IMG/VR virus record: IMGVR_UViG_3300036770_007146
Span: 1 to 39,634 of that record
DNA from: a virus
DNA: 39,634 bases
Reading direction: 5' to 3' (one strand)
Shown here piece by piece: positions 1-7,023 of this stretch (position 1 is the first letter of the stretch; the number at the start of each line of letters is the position of its first letter). The notes beneath the pieces are model-generated. The model was not told the DNA's origin, made no database searches, and worked only from the letters and a program-made list of their open reading frames with translations. A program made the position numbers and the translations under genes.

Positions 1-76
1 ACGCCCACAGTCGGGCAGGCTCAATGTCCCAGGGGTCCACGCCCACTCGGTCGGCTATCAGTCGTATCGTCCTCAT
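1..76 (-). CDS. Leaderless gene, N-terminus only (runs off left edge)
   Basis: Only the first 25 codons are inside the window; they begin MRTIRLIADRVGVDP and stay open to base 1. The start is supported by a near-consensus promoter: TTGACA (112-107), 17-bp spacer, TATGAT (89-84), then 7 nt to the ATG. Transcription would therefore begin at or next to the start codon, with no Shine-Dalgarno sequence, as is common for actinobacterial leaderless mRNAs. The fragment is too short to assign a family. Confidence 0.6.
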   Translation of the reverse strand, partial: MRTIRLIADRVGVDPWDIEPARLWA

Positions 77-83
77 GGGTGTA

Positions 84-112
84 ATCATACCACCCTGCTC
101 GTCGCTTGTCAA
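84..112 (-). promoter_or_regulatory. Sigma70-type promoter for the left-edge gene
   Basis: On the minus strand, TTGACA (107-112) and TATGAT (84-89) are separated by exactly 17 bp. The ATG at 76 lies 7 nt downstream of the -10 box, where transcription should start, so the transcript would be leaderless. Confidence 0.7.
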
Positions 113-123
113 CCCCGAACGCG

Positions 124-151
124 AAAAGGGCCGACCCTTTCGGGCCGACCC
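124..151 (-). terminator. Intrinsic terminator after the 95-aa gene
   Basis: On the minus strand two copies of GGGTCGGCCC are separated by a GAAA tetraloop. The copies pair with each other over 10 bp (two G-U pairs), and TTTT follows. This lies just downstream of the stop codon at 164. Confidence 0.75.
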
Positions 152-163
152 CTTCGGTCGCTC

Positions 164-451
164 TCAGGCCTCCTCGGCCAGTCGCTCCAGCATCCCCAGT
201 AGTTGGCCCTTTGCCATGATGCGGGAGGCGTAGGCGACTGCCTGCTCCCAGCAGGAGCCGATGGGGCCAGAGGCTCCAGCCGACAGACTCACCTTCTCGG
301 CCAGGGCCGCCAGGCCCTGTCCCTCGGCCACGGCCTCCAGGCTGGCGATGTACTTCTTGATGTCGGCCAGGGCCGAGAGGAGGAGCGACTCCTCCAGGGA
401 GACCTCCGCCTTCTTCATCTTCACCCACTCTGCTGTCGTGATGGTCGTCAT
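164..451 (-). CDS. Small helical phage protein, unknown function
   Basis: 95 aa, rich in Ala, Glu and Leu, and probably all alpha-helical (hydrophobic stretches at about residues 17-50 and 60-93). No family is recognised. The start is supported by a purine-rich Shine-Dalgarno stretch (AGAAAGGGCAAGG) directly upstream. A sigma70-type promoter lies about 50 bp upstream and an intrinsic terminator follows the stop, so it looks like a one-gene transcription unit. Its GC content is higher than most of the window. Confidence 0.7.
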   Translation of the reverse strand: MTTITTAEWVKMKKAEVSLEESLLLSALADIKKYIASLEAVAEGQGLAALAEKVSLSAGASGPIGSCWEQAVAYASRIMAKGQLLGMLERLAEEA

Positions 452-498
452 GGTCCTTGCCCTTTCTCTCGGGGAACCCTGCGTTCCCTCGTGACTCC

Positions 499-527
499 AT
501 TATGGGGCATGGGTGTAGCAATGTCAA
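499..527 (-). promoter_or_regulatory. Sigma70-type promoter for gene 164-451
   Basis: TTGACA (522-527) and CATAAT (499-504), read on the minus strand, are separated by 17 bp. This predicts a leader of about 40 nt before the ATG at 451. Confidence 0.65.
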
Positions 528-607
528 CTCATTGACGAAAATAGTGTAGATACTTGCGTGATACAAATGTCAGGCTGACATGACAGGCATGAGGCGAACA
601 GATGTTC

Positions 608-696
608 TGTGGATAGAGGTGTGGACAATGCCCTGTGGGCAAAGGCTGTGGACGGCGACGAGGTTATCAACAGGCTGTGGACAAGGCTGTGGATAA
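608..696. other. Cluster of DnaA-box-like 9-mers, candidate replication origin
   Basis: Seven 9-mers resembling TGTGGATAA (the DnaA box TTATCCACA reversed) lie in 89 bp: 608 TGTGGATAG, 620 TGTGGACAA, 634 TGTGGGCAA, 647 TGTGGACGG, 664 TTATCAACA (opposite strand), 676 TGTGGACAA and 688 TGTGGATAA (exact). Three are embedded in a repeated GGCTGTGGA context. There is no gene across 528-863. The spacing (10-14 bp between starts for most neighbouring copies) suggests ordered binding of DnaA or a phage initiator. Origin function is inferred. Confidence 0.5.
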
Positions 697-863
697 CTTT
701 TGAGAGCACGTGGAGGGGGAACGAGGCCGAGAGTGGGGGCAAATGAAGGTGCGGGGCTTTTTAGCGAGGCGTCCGGCATATGGGGGGCGTCCCCATACAA
801 CCTCTATTGCACGATTCTGATATAGATTTATCTAAACTGGCGACGGGCTATCTAGGAGGCGTT

Positions 864-1067
864 GTGAAGTTCTACGAGTCGTATCACCCTCCCGTGTATC
901 ACGTGCGGGAAGTTGTGCGTCAGGAGCGTCTTGCTGTGTGCGGTTCGTGTGAGTTGTTCAACGCCGAATTGCGTGTATGTGGTTCGTGTGGCTGTTTTGT
1001 ACCGATGATGGCCCTACAGGCACGGGAGTACTGCCCTGAGGGCAAGTGGAAAGCCGAGATGGAGTAA
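864..1067 (+). CDS. Small zinc-ribbon-like phage protein
   Basis: 67 aa from a GTG start. AGGAGG lies 4 nt upstream, and this chose the start over an in-frame ATG at 780 that has no good ribosome site. The protein has C26-x2-C29, C39-x2-C42-x-C44 and C57-P, ending in a CPEGKW-like motif. This is the pattern of a small zinc-binding family common in marine and actinobacterial phages (Cys pairs, then GCF, then CPxGKW). Function is unknown; a nucleic-acid or protein adaptor role is plausible. Confidence 0.65.
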   Translation: MKFYESYHPPVYHVREVVRQERLAVCGSCELFNAELRVCGSCGCFVPMMALQAREYCPEGKWKAEME

Positions 1068-1092
1068 GACCGTTTTTACCGGCGACGGGCTG

Positions 1093-1539
1093 TCACAGGC
1101 TGGCGTCGTGTGATTCTGGCATTTCTGTGAAGATGCCGTCATACGCCTCGTCTGCCTCAGTTGCCTCTCGGACGAAGGCCACCTTCAGTCGACTGCGGTC
1201 GTATCCCGTAGCGCGTGAAAAAGCGACTCCAGGCGTAGTGGTGGGCACGACGATGCCCCAGCACAGGTCGTCATGCCTTTTGATGTACTGCTCCAACTTG
1301 CTGTAGATGTTCGTCGCATGGGTGTATTCGTTGTAGTGCCACTCAATATCATCGGGCGTCCAGTCGTCAGGAGCGGTGATGGTGCACTGCACGGTGACAT
1401 CCACGACGACAGTCCTCTCTCGGCAGACACAACCCTCTTGGTGGGGTTCTCCCAGGTAGGACGGGCAGTAGAAGCACCGCTTGTCCTTTCGCTTTCGAGT
1501 GTCGTCCAGGTTGACGGGCAAATCTTTGCTAGGTCTCAT
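1093..1539 (-). CDS. Hypothetical phage protein with N-terminal Cys cluster
   Basis: 148 aa. Residues 22-39 hold four Cys (CFYC, then C-x-C) with a His between, possibly a small metal site. The rest is mixed alpha/beta with a WTPDDIEWHYNE segment and an acidic C-terminus. No family is recognised. AGAGG stands 5 nt before the ATG, and a TTGACA-17-TACACT promoter lies just upstream, so this is probably a single-gene unit reading away from the divergent gene at 1833. Confidence 0.7.
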   Translation of the reverse strand: MRPSKDLPVNLDDTRKRKDKRCFYCPSYLGEPHQEGCVCRERTVVVDVTVQCTITAPDDWTPDDIEWHYNEYTHATNIYSKLEQYIKRHDDLCWGIVVPTTTPGVAFSRATGYDRSRLKVAFVREATEADEAYDGIFTEMPESHDASL

Positions 1540-1568
1540 GATTACCTCTTTCTGTTGTAGGTGGCATG

Positions 1569-1597
1569 AGTGTATGGCCTCATTGCCTTCTTGTCAA
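1569..1597 (-). promoter_or_regulatory. Promoter for gene 1093-1539
   Basis: Read on the minus strand: TTGACA (1592-1597), 17-bp spacer, TACACT (1569-1574), about 30 bp before the start codon. Confidence 0.65.
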
Positions 1598-1735
1598 GGT
1601 ATTTGTGTACTGACAATGGGCACCTATCAAAATCTAGAGTTGCACCTCCCTCCGGATAAATTTAGGAGAAAACGGCGCGGGCTGTCAATTTCGTTGACGG
1701 TCTTTACCGGTGGCCCGGTACGGTCTTTCAAAGAT

Positions 1736-1819
1736 GTCCGGACACGCGTGTATGTTCTCGCCCCGGACAGTTTGTTCACACACTGTTGTACTGTCCGCAA
1801 CGCCGGAGATGGTCTCCGG
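1736..1819 (+). promoter_or_regulatory. Hairpin-rich leader upstream of gene 1833
   Basis: The 290-bp gap 1540-1832 holds several dyads. GTCCGGAC (1736-1743) is a perfect palindrome. CGGACAGT (1764-1771) pairs with ACTGTCCG (1790-1797). CCGGAGA (1803-1809) pairs with TCTCCGG (1813-1819) across a 3-nt loop, ending just before the GAAGGAG ribosome site (1821-1827). The recurring GTCCGG/CCGGAC core suggests operator sites or a regulatory 5' leader. The regulator is unknown. Confidence 0.45.
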
Positions 1820-1832
1820 AGAAGGAGAAAAC

Positions 1833-2468
1833 ATGACAAAGTATCCAGGCTTTCAGGGAGACGAACACGACTTCTGGGATGCGTCAATCGACAATTCCAA
1901 TGAGTGCCTCCCTCAACGAAAGATTTTCACTGAGCGAGACAACGCCGTGATTCAAGAGCAAATCAGTCGGCGTGCCGAGCGCCTTGGTCATTTCATGATT
2001 CGCATCTTGGGCGACTTGGCGAATAGCGGCAAAACGCTTCATGAGTTGTATCCCCGACTCGTGGAGGGGCCAGAGTCTTCCTACACCGGCTGGATGCTCG
2101 CTGAGTACAAAGAGTTTTGGAATGCCCTGTGCTACCTCACTGCGCCTGAGGACAAGCGGTATCACTACTGGGAAGAATCAGCATTCTTCTTGCAGTTGAG
2201 TGGCGTCTTCACATTGTTGGCTGAGGCTCATCAATCGTTGCTAGAAGAGGCTCCGATGTGCATGGGCGCAATTGTCGATGAAGTGACTGGCCAGACTGAT
2301 TATCCCGTAACCCTGATTGACGAGAACGGCGAGGAATATCGCAAGGTCTTCCGAAGCCAGGATGAGTGGCACAAGTTCTTCGTGATGGACAGGATTGACG
2401 CCGAGTACGACCGCATTGTTGCGTACAAGGAGTCACGGCAGAAGGAGTCAGCCAGTGAGCAAGAGTAA
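1833..2468 (+). CDS. Hypothetical phage protein (211 aa)
   Basis: Starts MTKYPGFQGDEHDFW. The ATG at 1833 follows GAAGGAG with a 5-nt spacer, so the longer in-frame extension to 1710, which overlaps the leader hairpins, is rejected. Soluble and helical, rich in aromatic and acidic residues (EYKEFWNALCYLT, YHYWEESAFFLQL), with a charged C-terminal tail. No known domain is recognised. Its end overlaps the next small gene by 14 nt, so the two are probably translated together. Confidence 0.75.
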   Translation: MTKYPGFQGDEHDFWDASIDNSNECLPQRKIFTERDNAVIQEQISRRAERLGHFMIRILGDLANSGKTLHELYPRLVEGPESSYTGWMLAEYKEFWNALCYLTAPEDKRYHYWEESAFFLQLSGVFTLLAEAHQSLLEEAPMCMGAIVDEVTGQTDYPVTLIDENGEEYRKVFRSQDEWHKFFVMDRIDAEYDRIVAYKESRQKESASEQE

Positions 2469-2589
2469 CTTCAACGCTTGTGGTTGTCGAAGGGCTCAGC
2501 AGTTCTGCCGTCATATGTCGTTCTGCGGGACGCGCCGACAGGTTCAGCGTCAGCGCAAGAAGGTCATTTGTGGGAGACGGAAGGTATAG
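2455..2589 (+). CDS. Tiny Cys/Arg-rich protein (44 aa)
   Basis: GTG start inside the end of the preceding gene, with AAGGAG 7 nt upstream. The product begins MSKSNFNACGC and has five Cys (positions 9, 11, 18, 24 and 39) and more than ten Arg/Lys, including RRQVQRQRKK. It could be a small zinc-stabilised nucleic-acid binder. No family is recognised. The strong ribosome site and coupled overlap are the main evidence that it is real. Confidence 0.5.
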   Translation: MSKSNFNACGCRRAQQFCRHMSFCGTRRQVQRQRKKVICGRRKV

Positions 2590-2652
2590 CCCGGGTCTTC
2601 TGGGCAGTAATCCAAACTCTGGCTCCGCAGGAGTATGGCTCGTCTGATTGCT

Positions 2653-3360
2653 TTACCGAGCGGCTGTTGTTTGAGTCCAGTAGTCAGGCCAAGCGTCAAG
2701 CACGATTTCCCGCAGGTACTCATAAAACTCATCAATAACTGATTGGACATCAGGTGACACATCAGTTGGCCAGTCCTCGGGGTGCGTCTGTGTCAGATAG
2801 TCAACTAATGCCTCCAGAATTGTTGAATCATTGCTTGGTTCTGGAGATGAGGTAGAAGGGGGCGTAGTTGACTCGGAAGAAGGATTGGTGACTGTTGGCG
2901 ATTCTGATGGTGCCTCAGTTGACGGAGGGGCAGGTTGGCTCGGAGGAGGAGAAGTGACTACTGGGCTATTGAGTGGCTCTCCGCCGACATGAGTCCAGGA
3001 GTTGCCATCTTCGTCAACACGAGAGAATGTGTTGTTATCGGAATTGTAAATGACATCGGGTCCGTGGACACCAGCGACATTGCCAGTTGAGTCGGCTGGT
3101 GACTGGAGTACTAGTGAGCATCCGGCTGGGCATCCCATGTAATCAATGGGCATGACGCCATTGAAACATCCCTGCTCGCAGACGATAACGCCATGCACTA
3201 CGCCTGAGTCATCAATTACCGCATAACCACAGACATCCGCACATGAAGCAGACGATGCTGATGCTTCATTTGACGCGCTAGATGTCCCCAGAAATGGAGG
3301 AATTGAAACAAGAGTTGAGCAAATAGTTACTACAACGACAAGGGATGCGAATTTCTTCAT
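2653..3360 (-). CDS. Secreted Cys-containing protein with Pro/Ser/Thr linker
   Basis: 235 aa. Residues 1-30 form a signal peptide (MKK, hydrophobic VVVVTICSTLV core, Ala/Ser-rich end). Residues 39-81 hold six Cys (ADVC, VCEQGC, GCPAGC) that may form disulfides. About residues 130-180 are a Pro/Ser/Thr/Glu linker (SPPPSQPAPPSTEAPSES), followed by an acidic helical C-terminal domain with several Trp and Tyr. GGAG lies 7 nt before the ATG. The layout suits an exported or wall-facing protein. Function is unknown; host-surface alteration is only a guess. Confidence 0.75.
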   Translation of the reverse strand: MKKFASLVVVVTICSTLVSIPPFLGTSSASNEASASSASCADVCGYAVIDDSGVVHGVIVCEQGCFNGVMPIDYMGCPAGCSLVLQSPADSTGNVAGVHGPDVIYNSDNNTFSRVDEDGNSWTHVGGEPLNSPVVTSPPPSQPAPPSTEAPSESPTVTNPSSESTTPPSTSSPEPSNDSTILEALVDYLTQTHPEDWPTDVSPDVQSVIDEFYEYLREIVLDAWPDYWTQTTAAR

Positions 3361-3436
3361 TGTTTCTCCAAAGTACTTTTTAAAAATTTTTTTGTGGCCT
3401 GTGGTGTTTGAATTTTTAAGGACGCTTCGTCGCTTC

Positions 3437-4783
3437 GGTGCTCTTCAACGGTCTGGCTCGTTCCTTTTTCATGGATGTCTCAGTAATTACGACTCGTTCG
3501 CGGTCTATTGGTTCTCTCCGATTGTGCGACTCACTTCAATCCCATGATGCTGTCGTCTATTTCGGTTCATTCACTGTGAATGGTGCTCTTACCTCTGTTG
3601 ATTCACTGTCTGTTCTTGGTGCTCTCGCCTCTGATGGTTCATTCAGGTGCATTGGGTACTCGGAGTCAATGATTCGTTCACTCAGGATGGTTCTCTCGTG
3701 GACCGCGACTCACTTCCGGTTCTTGGTTCTCTTTGGGCGAACGGTTCGTTCTCACTCATTGGAACTCTTTTATCTCATGACTCACTTGAATCTCACGGTT
3801 CTCTCATCACTGTTGGTTCACTTTGGTCTATTGACACTATCTCCATGTGCGGTTCATTCTAGTTACACGGAACTCTTTAACCATGTGATTCACTCCTGCA
3901 GCAGTCGGTGCTCTCTGATTTTCCGGTTCATTCCTGATTTTTGGTGCACTTAGTTCACGCGATTCACTTTCCTAGGCCGGTGCTCTCACTTCTGTTGGTT
4001 CAATCGGGAATTACGGTTGTCTCCTTGCACGCGCTTCGTTCTATGTGGTCTGGCTTTCTCGCTCGTTCTGACTCACTTGGAGATGGTGGTTCTCTTCCTT
4101 CGGACGGTTCATTTTCGTCTAGCGGTTATCTCGTGTCACACGATTCACTTAGCATTTACGGTGCTCTCATTTGACACGGTTCGATTTCCTCGTCTGGTTC
4201 TCTTACAGTGCGCGTCTCACTCTTAGCGGTCGGTTCTCTTTCTGACTCCTGGTTCGTTCCGGCATGCCGGTTCTCTTGACAACTATGACTCACTCAAGTC
4301 ACGCGGTGCTCTGTTCTCTGCGCGATTCATTCATTGACGATGGTACTCTCCGCATTCTTGATTCGCTCTTTTCACACGGTTCTCTACGGTCACACGGCTC
4401 ATTCGCCCCTCTAGGGTCTCTTAGTCAGCGTGATTCACTCCCGGTTCCAGGTTCTCTCATGGACATTGGTTCACTTCTCTGCCCTTGGTTCTCTCAAGAC
4501 CAGTGGTTCATTCCCGATGTACGGCACTCTAAAAGTCAATGATTCACTCAGGGATGTTGGTGCGCTTATGGCACGCGGTTCATTCAAGGGATGTGGTGCT
4601 CTTGTGCATCTTGATTCATTCAGCAAGGACGGTACGCTTGTTGGAAGTGATTCATTCTAGGGGTGCGGAACTCTTCTTCATTTTGATTCATTCGCGGTTT
4701 ATGGTACTCATAGGTCGCAGGATTCATTTGGATAACGCGGCACTCTCAAGGGCCATGATTCACTCTGCGGTGCTGGCGCTCTT
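3437..4783. repeat. Non-coding 18/36-bp periodic two-box array, about 75 units
   Basis: The whole 3361-4759 gap is filled by units of 18 bp: a conserved box of 9-10 bp, then about 8-9 variable bases. Two box types alternate without exception: A, consensus YGGTNCTCTY, and B, consensus YGRTTCAYTY, so the true repeat is 36 bp (A-N8-B-N8) copied about 37 times. Of 74 intervals about 67 are exactly 18 bp; most exceptions are 19 bp (one is 20; units 12-13 together span 35 bp). The variable bases look random and contain in-frame stops at about the chance rate, and no reading frame crosses the array on either strand. Conserved boxes are pyrimidine-rich on plus and purine-rich on minus. It lies between two minus-strand genes, so it may be transcribed as a purine-rich RNA. 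Role unknown. Confidence 0.9.
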
Positions 4784-4978
4784 TTCTTCCTCGGTTGAAG
4801 AAATATAAGCCTGACCATCCATGTCCATCAATGCCCAATAAGCATCTTTGTAACATGGAAAGTCAGACTCAAAGATGATTTCGTCCCCATCCTCCAGGGT
4901 GCCGATGACCCAACCGCCACGGTATGGCGTGATACGGATGGTGTACACCAGTCCCTGAAGGACAGGAACGTTATTCAT
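4760..4978 (-). CDS. Small hypothetical protein ending inside the array
   Basis: 72 aa from the ATG that overlaps the upstream gene's stop (TGATG). It has beta-rich segments (GLVYTIRITPYRGGWVIGTL, DEIIFESDFPCYKDAYWALMDM), like a small phage domain that predicts exposure of hydrophobic strands. The C-terminal residues (TEEEKSASTAE) are encoded by the last two array units, and the TGA stop is formed by the conserved TCA of a B box. It is probably co-expressed with the IS110-like gene. No family is recognised. Confidence 0.65.
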   Translation of the reverse strand: MNNVPVLQGLVYTIRITPYRGGWVIGTLEDGDEIIFESDFPCYKDAYWALMDMDGQAYISSTEEEKSASTAE

Positions 4979-5841
4979 CACGCCGCCTTGTATCCGGGCG
5001 GAGCGATGTAGTGAGCGTGACCGCCATGCTCAATGATGTAGGGCTTCGGCGGTGCGGTGTTGAAGTGGGCCTCGTAGGCAACGTGGTGCCAGTGGGCCAG
5101 GAACAACTTCGTAGCGTAGCGTGAAGCCTGCGAGAGAATTCGACCCTGGGGCAAACGGCCAGCCTCGTAAGCCTCACGAGTTGCCTTGTCCTTGATGTTC
5201 TTTTCACGCAAGGTCTGTGCGGCCAGTTCGGCATAGTCGCCAGCCTCGTTCTTGGCCATACGACGCTCCTTATCCTGCACGTACAACTTGCCGTAGAAGG
5301 CATCATCCTTGCCAGACACCTTGATGAATGACTGACCAATCTTCCAGCAGATTGTCTTCAGTTCGGCGTTCCACGGACGCTTCTCGCCCTTGTTCCACTT
5401 GCTGGTCGGGTCAAGACCGGCATAGCGCCAGATGTGACCGACCGTGGGGGCCTTTGTAATGTCAATATGGGCAAGGAGGCCAGCGGCAAGCACTGGGCCA
5501 ATGCCCATCTGCGAGAGCGACCAGCGCCCAACCTCGTGCGCTTCGGCGTAAGCCTGCAGAGCAGGAATAATGGACTTCTCAACGGTGTGAATCTGACCGT
5601 AGTAGTACTCAATCAGGACGCTGTCATCCTCGTCGTAGAGGATTGAGGAAACCTGGTTGCCAAGAGCAATACGGTGCTCCTGGATGCGGTAGTAATAATC
5701 AACAAGCGCACCGGCCTGGCGACGGTCGAGTGTTCCGGACTTACGGACCAGGTCCTTGTCCAGACGCTTGATGATTTCGGGTCCGGCGAACTCAACTGTA
5801 GTCGGGTCCTCCAGGTGGAACTTCTGCTTTTTGGTAGCCAT
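4978..5841 (-). CDS. IS110/IS116-like helix-hairpin-helix domain protein
   Basis: 287 aa. Residues 1-105 are helical and unlike a transposase catalytic domain. About residues 108-175 (MGIGPVLAAGLLAHIDI, HIWRYAGLDP, then a Lys/Arg-rich loop and a helix) match the C-terminal Transposase_20 helix-hairpin-helix region of IS110-family recombinases. The N-terminal DEDD RuvC-like domain of true IS110 transposases is absent, so this is likely a phage DNA-binding protein rather than a mobile element. GGGAGAG precedes the ATG, and a promoter lies at 5893-5921. Its stop overlaps the start of the next gene. Confidence 0.7.
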   Translation of the reverse strand: MATKKQKFHLEDPTTVEFAGPEIIKRLDKDLVRKSGTLDRRQAGALVDYYYRIQEHRIALGNQVSSILYDEDDSVLIEYYYGQIHTVEKSIIPALQAYAEAHEVGRWSLSQMGIGPVLAAGLLAHIDITKAPTVGHIWRYAGLDPTSKWNKGEKRPWNAELKTICWKIGQSFIKVSGKDDAFYGKLYVQDKERRMAKNEAGDYAELAAQTLREKNIKDKATREAYEAGRLPQGRILSQASRYATKLFLAHWHHVAYEAHFNTAPPKPYIIEHGGHAHYIAPPGYKAA

Positions 5842-5892
5842 GATGGGCTCTCCCTTTTGATAGTTGTTAGTTGTGGCTATATGCCGAAAGAG

Positions 5893-5921
5893 ATAGTACA
5901 GACACCTCAGGAAAGCGTCAA
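5893..5921 (-). promoter_or_regulatory. Promoter for the IS110-like gene
   Basis: Minus strand: TTGACG (5916-5921), 17-bp spacer, TACTAT (5893-5898), followed by a leader of about 45 nt with its own ribosome site. Readthrough from here could transcribe the repeat array at 3437-4783 and the secreted-protein gene. Confidence 0.6.
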
Positions 5922-5937
5922 CCTTTCAGCAAAAAAA

Positions 5938-6561
5938 TCAGGAAGAAATTTCGTCCCTGATTGACCTGATGATGTCCCCAGTCTGACGCTTGTAGTGGGT
6001 GCGCCAGTCCGGAGAGTTCTTGTAGACCTGGTTGTTGTTGTTCAAGAACAACATATGGCCTTGCTTCAGAGCGATATGGAACCAGGAGTTCTTGCTCTGT
6101 TCGCTCAAGGTGAAGGGATATTCAATGTCGCCTCGTGGGACGATGAGGGAACCGCCAGTCTCAATCCCTTGGGTGATGCGGTCAAACTGGTAGGCAGTCA
6201 GGTCAATATAGAACGACTCAGTGGCAACGACTAGGTGTCCATCGAATCCATTGGCATCTCTGGAGTCCTTGTTCGTGGCAACCATGTCGTTGCCAAATCC
6301 AACTCCGACACTCCAGGCATCAGCGTCCCACTCTTTGAAATAAAGACCGGCTTTTTGGTGGGCGAGCATTTTGTCATTCATGGCCATTACGGCCATCGGA
6401 ACGACTTCGTGTTTCACCCCAAAATATGAGAACACCTCGCTCGTAATTCGAGCCGAAAGAACGCAGGCGTTTACGGAGACATGGGGACGAACTTCAGAGT
6501 TCCAAAGTTTGACCAATGGATTGATAATCAATTGCTCGGACTCGGCAAGAATCGTCATCAC
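5938..6561 (-). CDS. Putative papain-like (Cys-His-Asp) protein
   Basis: 207 aa. Cys33 sits in NACVLSARITSEVF, His109 in FDGHLVV and Asp120 in FYIDLT. This order and spacing match papain-like/transglutaminase-like hydrolases, where Cys starts a helix and His and Asp lie on adjacent strands. About residues 30-150 would form the domain. It could be a peptidase, amidase or transglutaminase; substrate unknown. Its start overlaps the stop of the upstream gene (ATGA-type overlap), so they are coupled. The fold is inferred from motif order alone. Confidence 0.6.
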   Translation of the reverse strand: MMTILAESEQLIINPLVKLWNSEVRPHVSVNACVLSARITSEVFSYFGVKHEVVPMAVMAMNDKMLAHQKAGLYFKEWDADAWSVGVGFGNDMVATNKDSRDANGFDGHLVVATESFYIDLTAYQFDRITQGIETGGSLIVPRGDIEYPFTLSEQSKNSWFHIALKQGHMLFLNNNNQVYKNSPDWRTHYKRQTGDIIRSIRDEISS

Positions 6562-7016
6562 TTTTCCGCCTCTCGCTCGGCCTTCGGATTGCGGACCTCG
6601 TATGTTCCACGCTTTATTTTGCGGAAGTACTGAGGATTGTTATCAATGAACTTCAGAGTCGTCGGATACGACATCTCTGAAACATCGCACAACTCCTGGG
6701 TGGTCACCTGCGTTCCAGGGTTCTCGTCCAGCCACTTGTACACGCTGTCATACTTGTCGGCACGCTTGACCTTTGGCTCAAAGCCATCAAAATCCGGGTT
6801 CACCTTTCGAATAATGGACTCAGGGAACATCATCTGACTAAGAAGATGCCTAGTGACTTTGCCACCATTGACATTGATGGTCTGCCGAAGACGTAGAGTC
6901 TCGCTCGCCTCATTCCATTCATCGCGAGGGACTCTTGTGGAGGTTCCGTACTTTGCGATGAGTGCGTTGATGGTGGTCTTGTATTCGGTGTTGGCTTGTT
7001 CGTCAGTAAATCTCAT
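6558..7016 (-). CDS. Small protein with winged-helix-like C-terminus, leaderless
   Basis: 152 aa starting MRFTDEQANTEYK. The start at 7016 is chosen because a TTGTTT-17-TAAACT promoter ends 7 nt before it; the longer ORF start at 7052 lies inside the -35 box. About residues 95-140 (YKWLDENPGTQVTTQELCDVSEM, then PTTLKFIDNNPQYF) look like a winged-helix DNA-binding region. It may be a phage regulator. It overlaps the next gene by 4 nt. Confidence 0.65.
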   Translation of the reverse strand: MRFTDEQANTEYKTTINALIAKYGTSTRVPRDEWNEASETLRLRQTINVNGGKVTRHLLSQMMFPESIIRKVNPDFDGFEPKVKRADKYDSVYKWLDENPGTQVTTQELCDVSEMSYPTTLKFIDNNPQYFRKIKRGTYEVRNPKAEREAEK

Positions 7017-7023
7017 GCCGGTC

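Noticed and set aside
21-566. 181-aa open frame on the minus strand
   Set aside because: It runs across the promoter, ribosome site and terminator of the 95-aa gene and contains low-complexity Gly/Arg/Pro residues. It is a shadow frame in a GC-rich stretch.
4176-4192. tRNA B-box-like GGTTCGATTTCC in the array
   Set aside because: It is one array unit (box B variant) with random neighbours, and there is no tRNA structure around it.
3437-4783. Array as a coding gene for a hexapeptide-repeat (GSLxxxDSFxxx) protein
   Set aside because: In one frame the units spell G/D-S-L/F, but stops fall in the variable bases at about the random rate and several 19- and 20-bp units shift the frame. No open frame crosses it on either strand.
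3437-4783. Array as CRISPR
   Set aside because: Repeats are about 9-10 bp and degenerate, spacers 8-9 bp, two repeat types alternate, and no cas genes are present.
4978-5841. A complete IS110 insertion sequence
   Set aside because: Only the C-terminal helix-hairpin-helix part is present, the DEDD domain is missing, and no element ends are visible.
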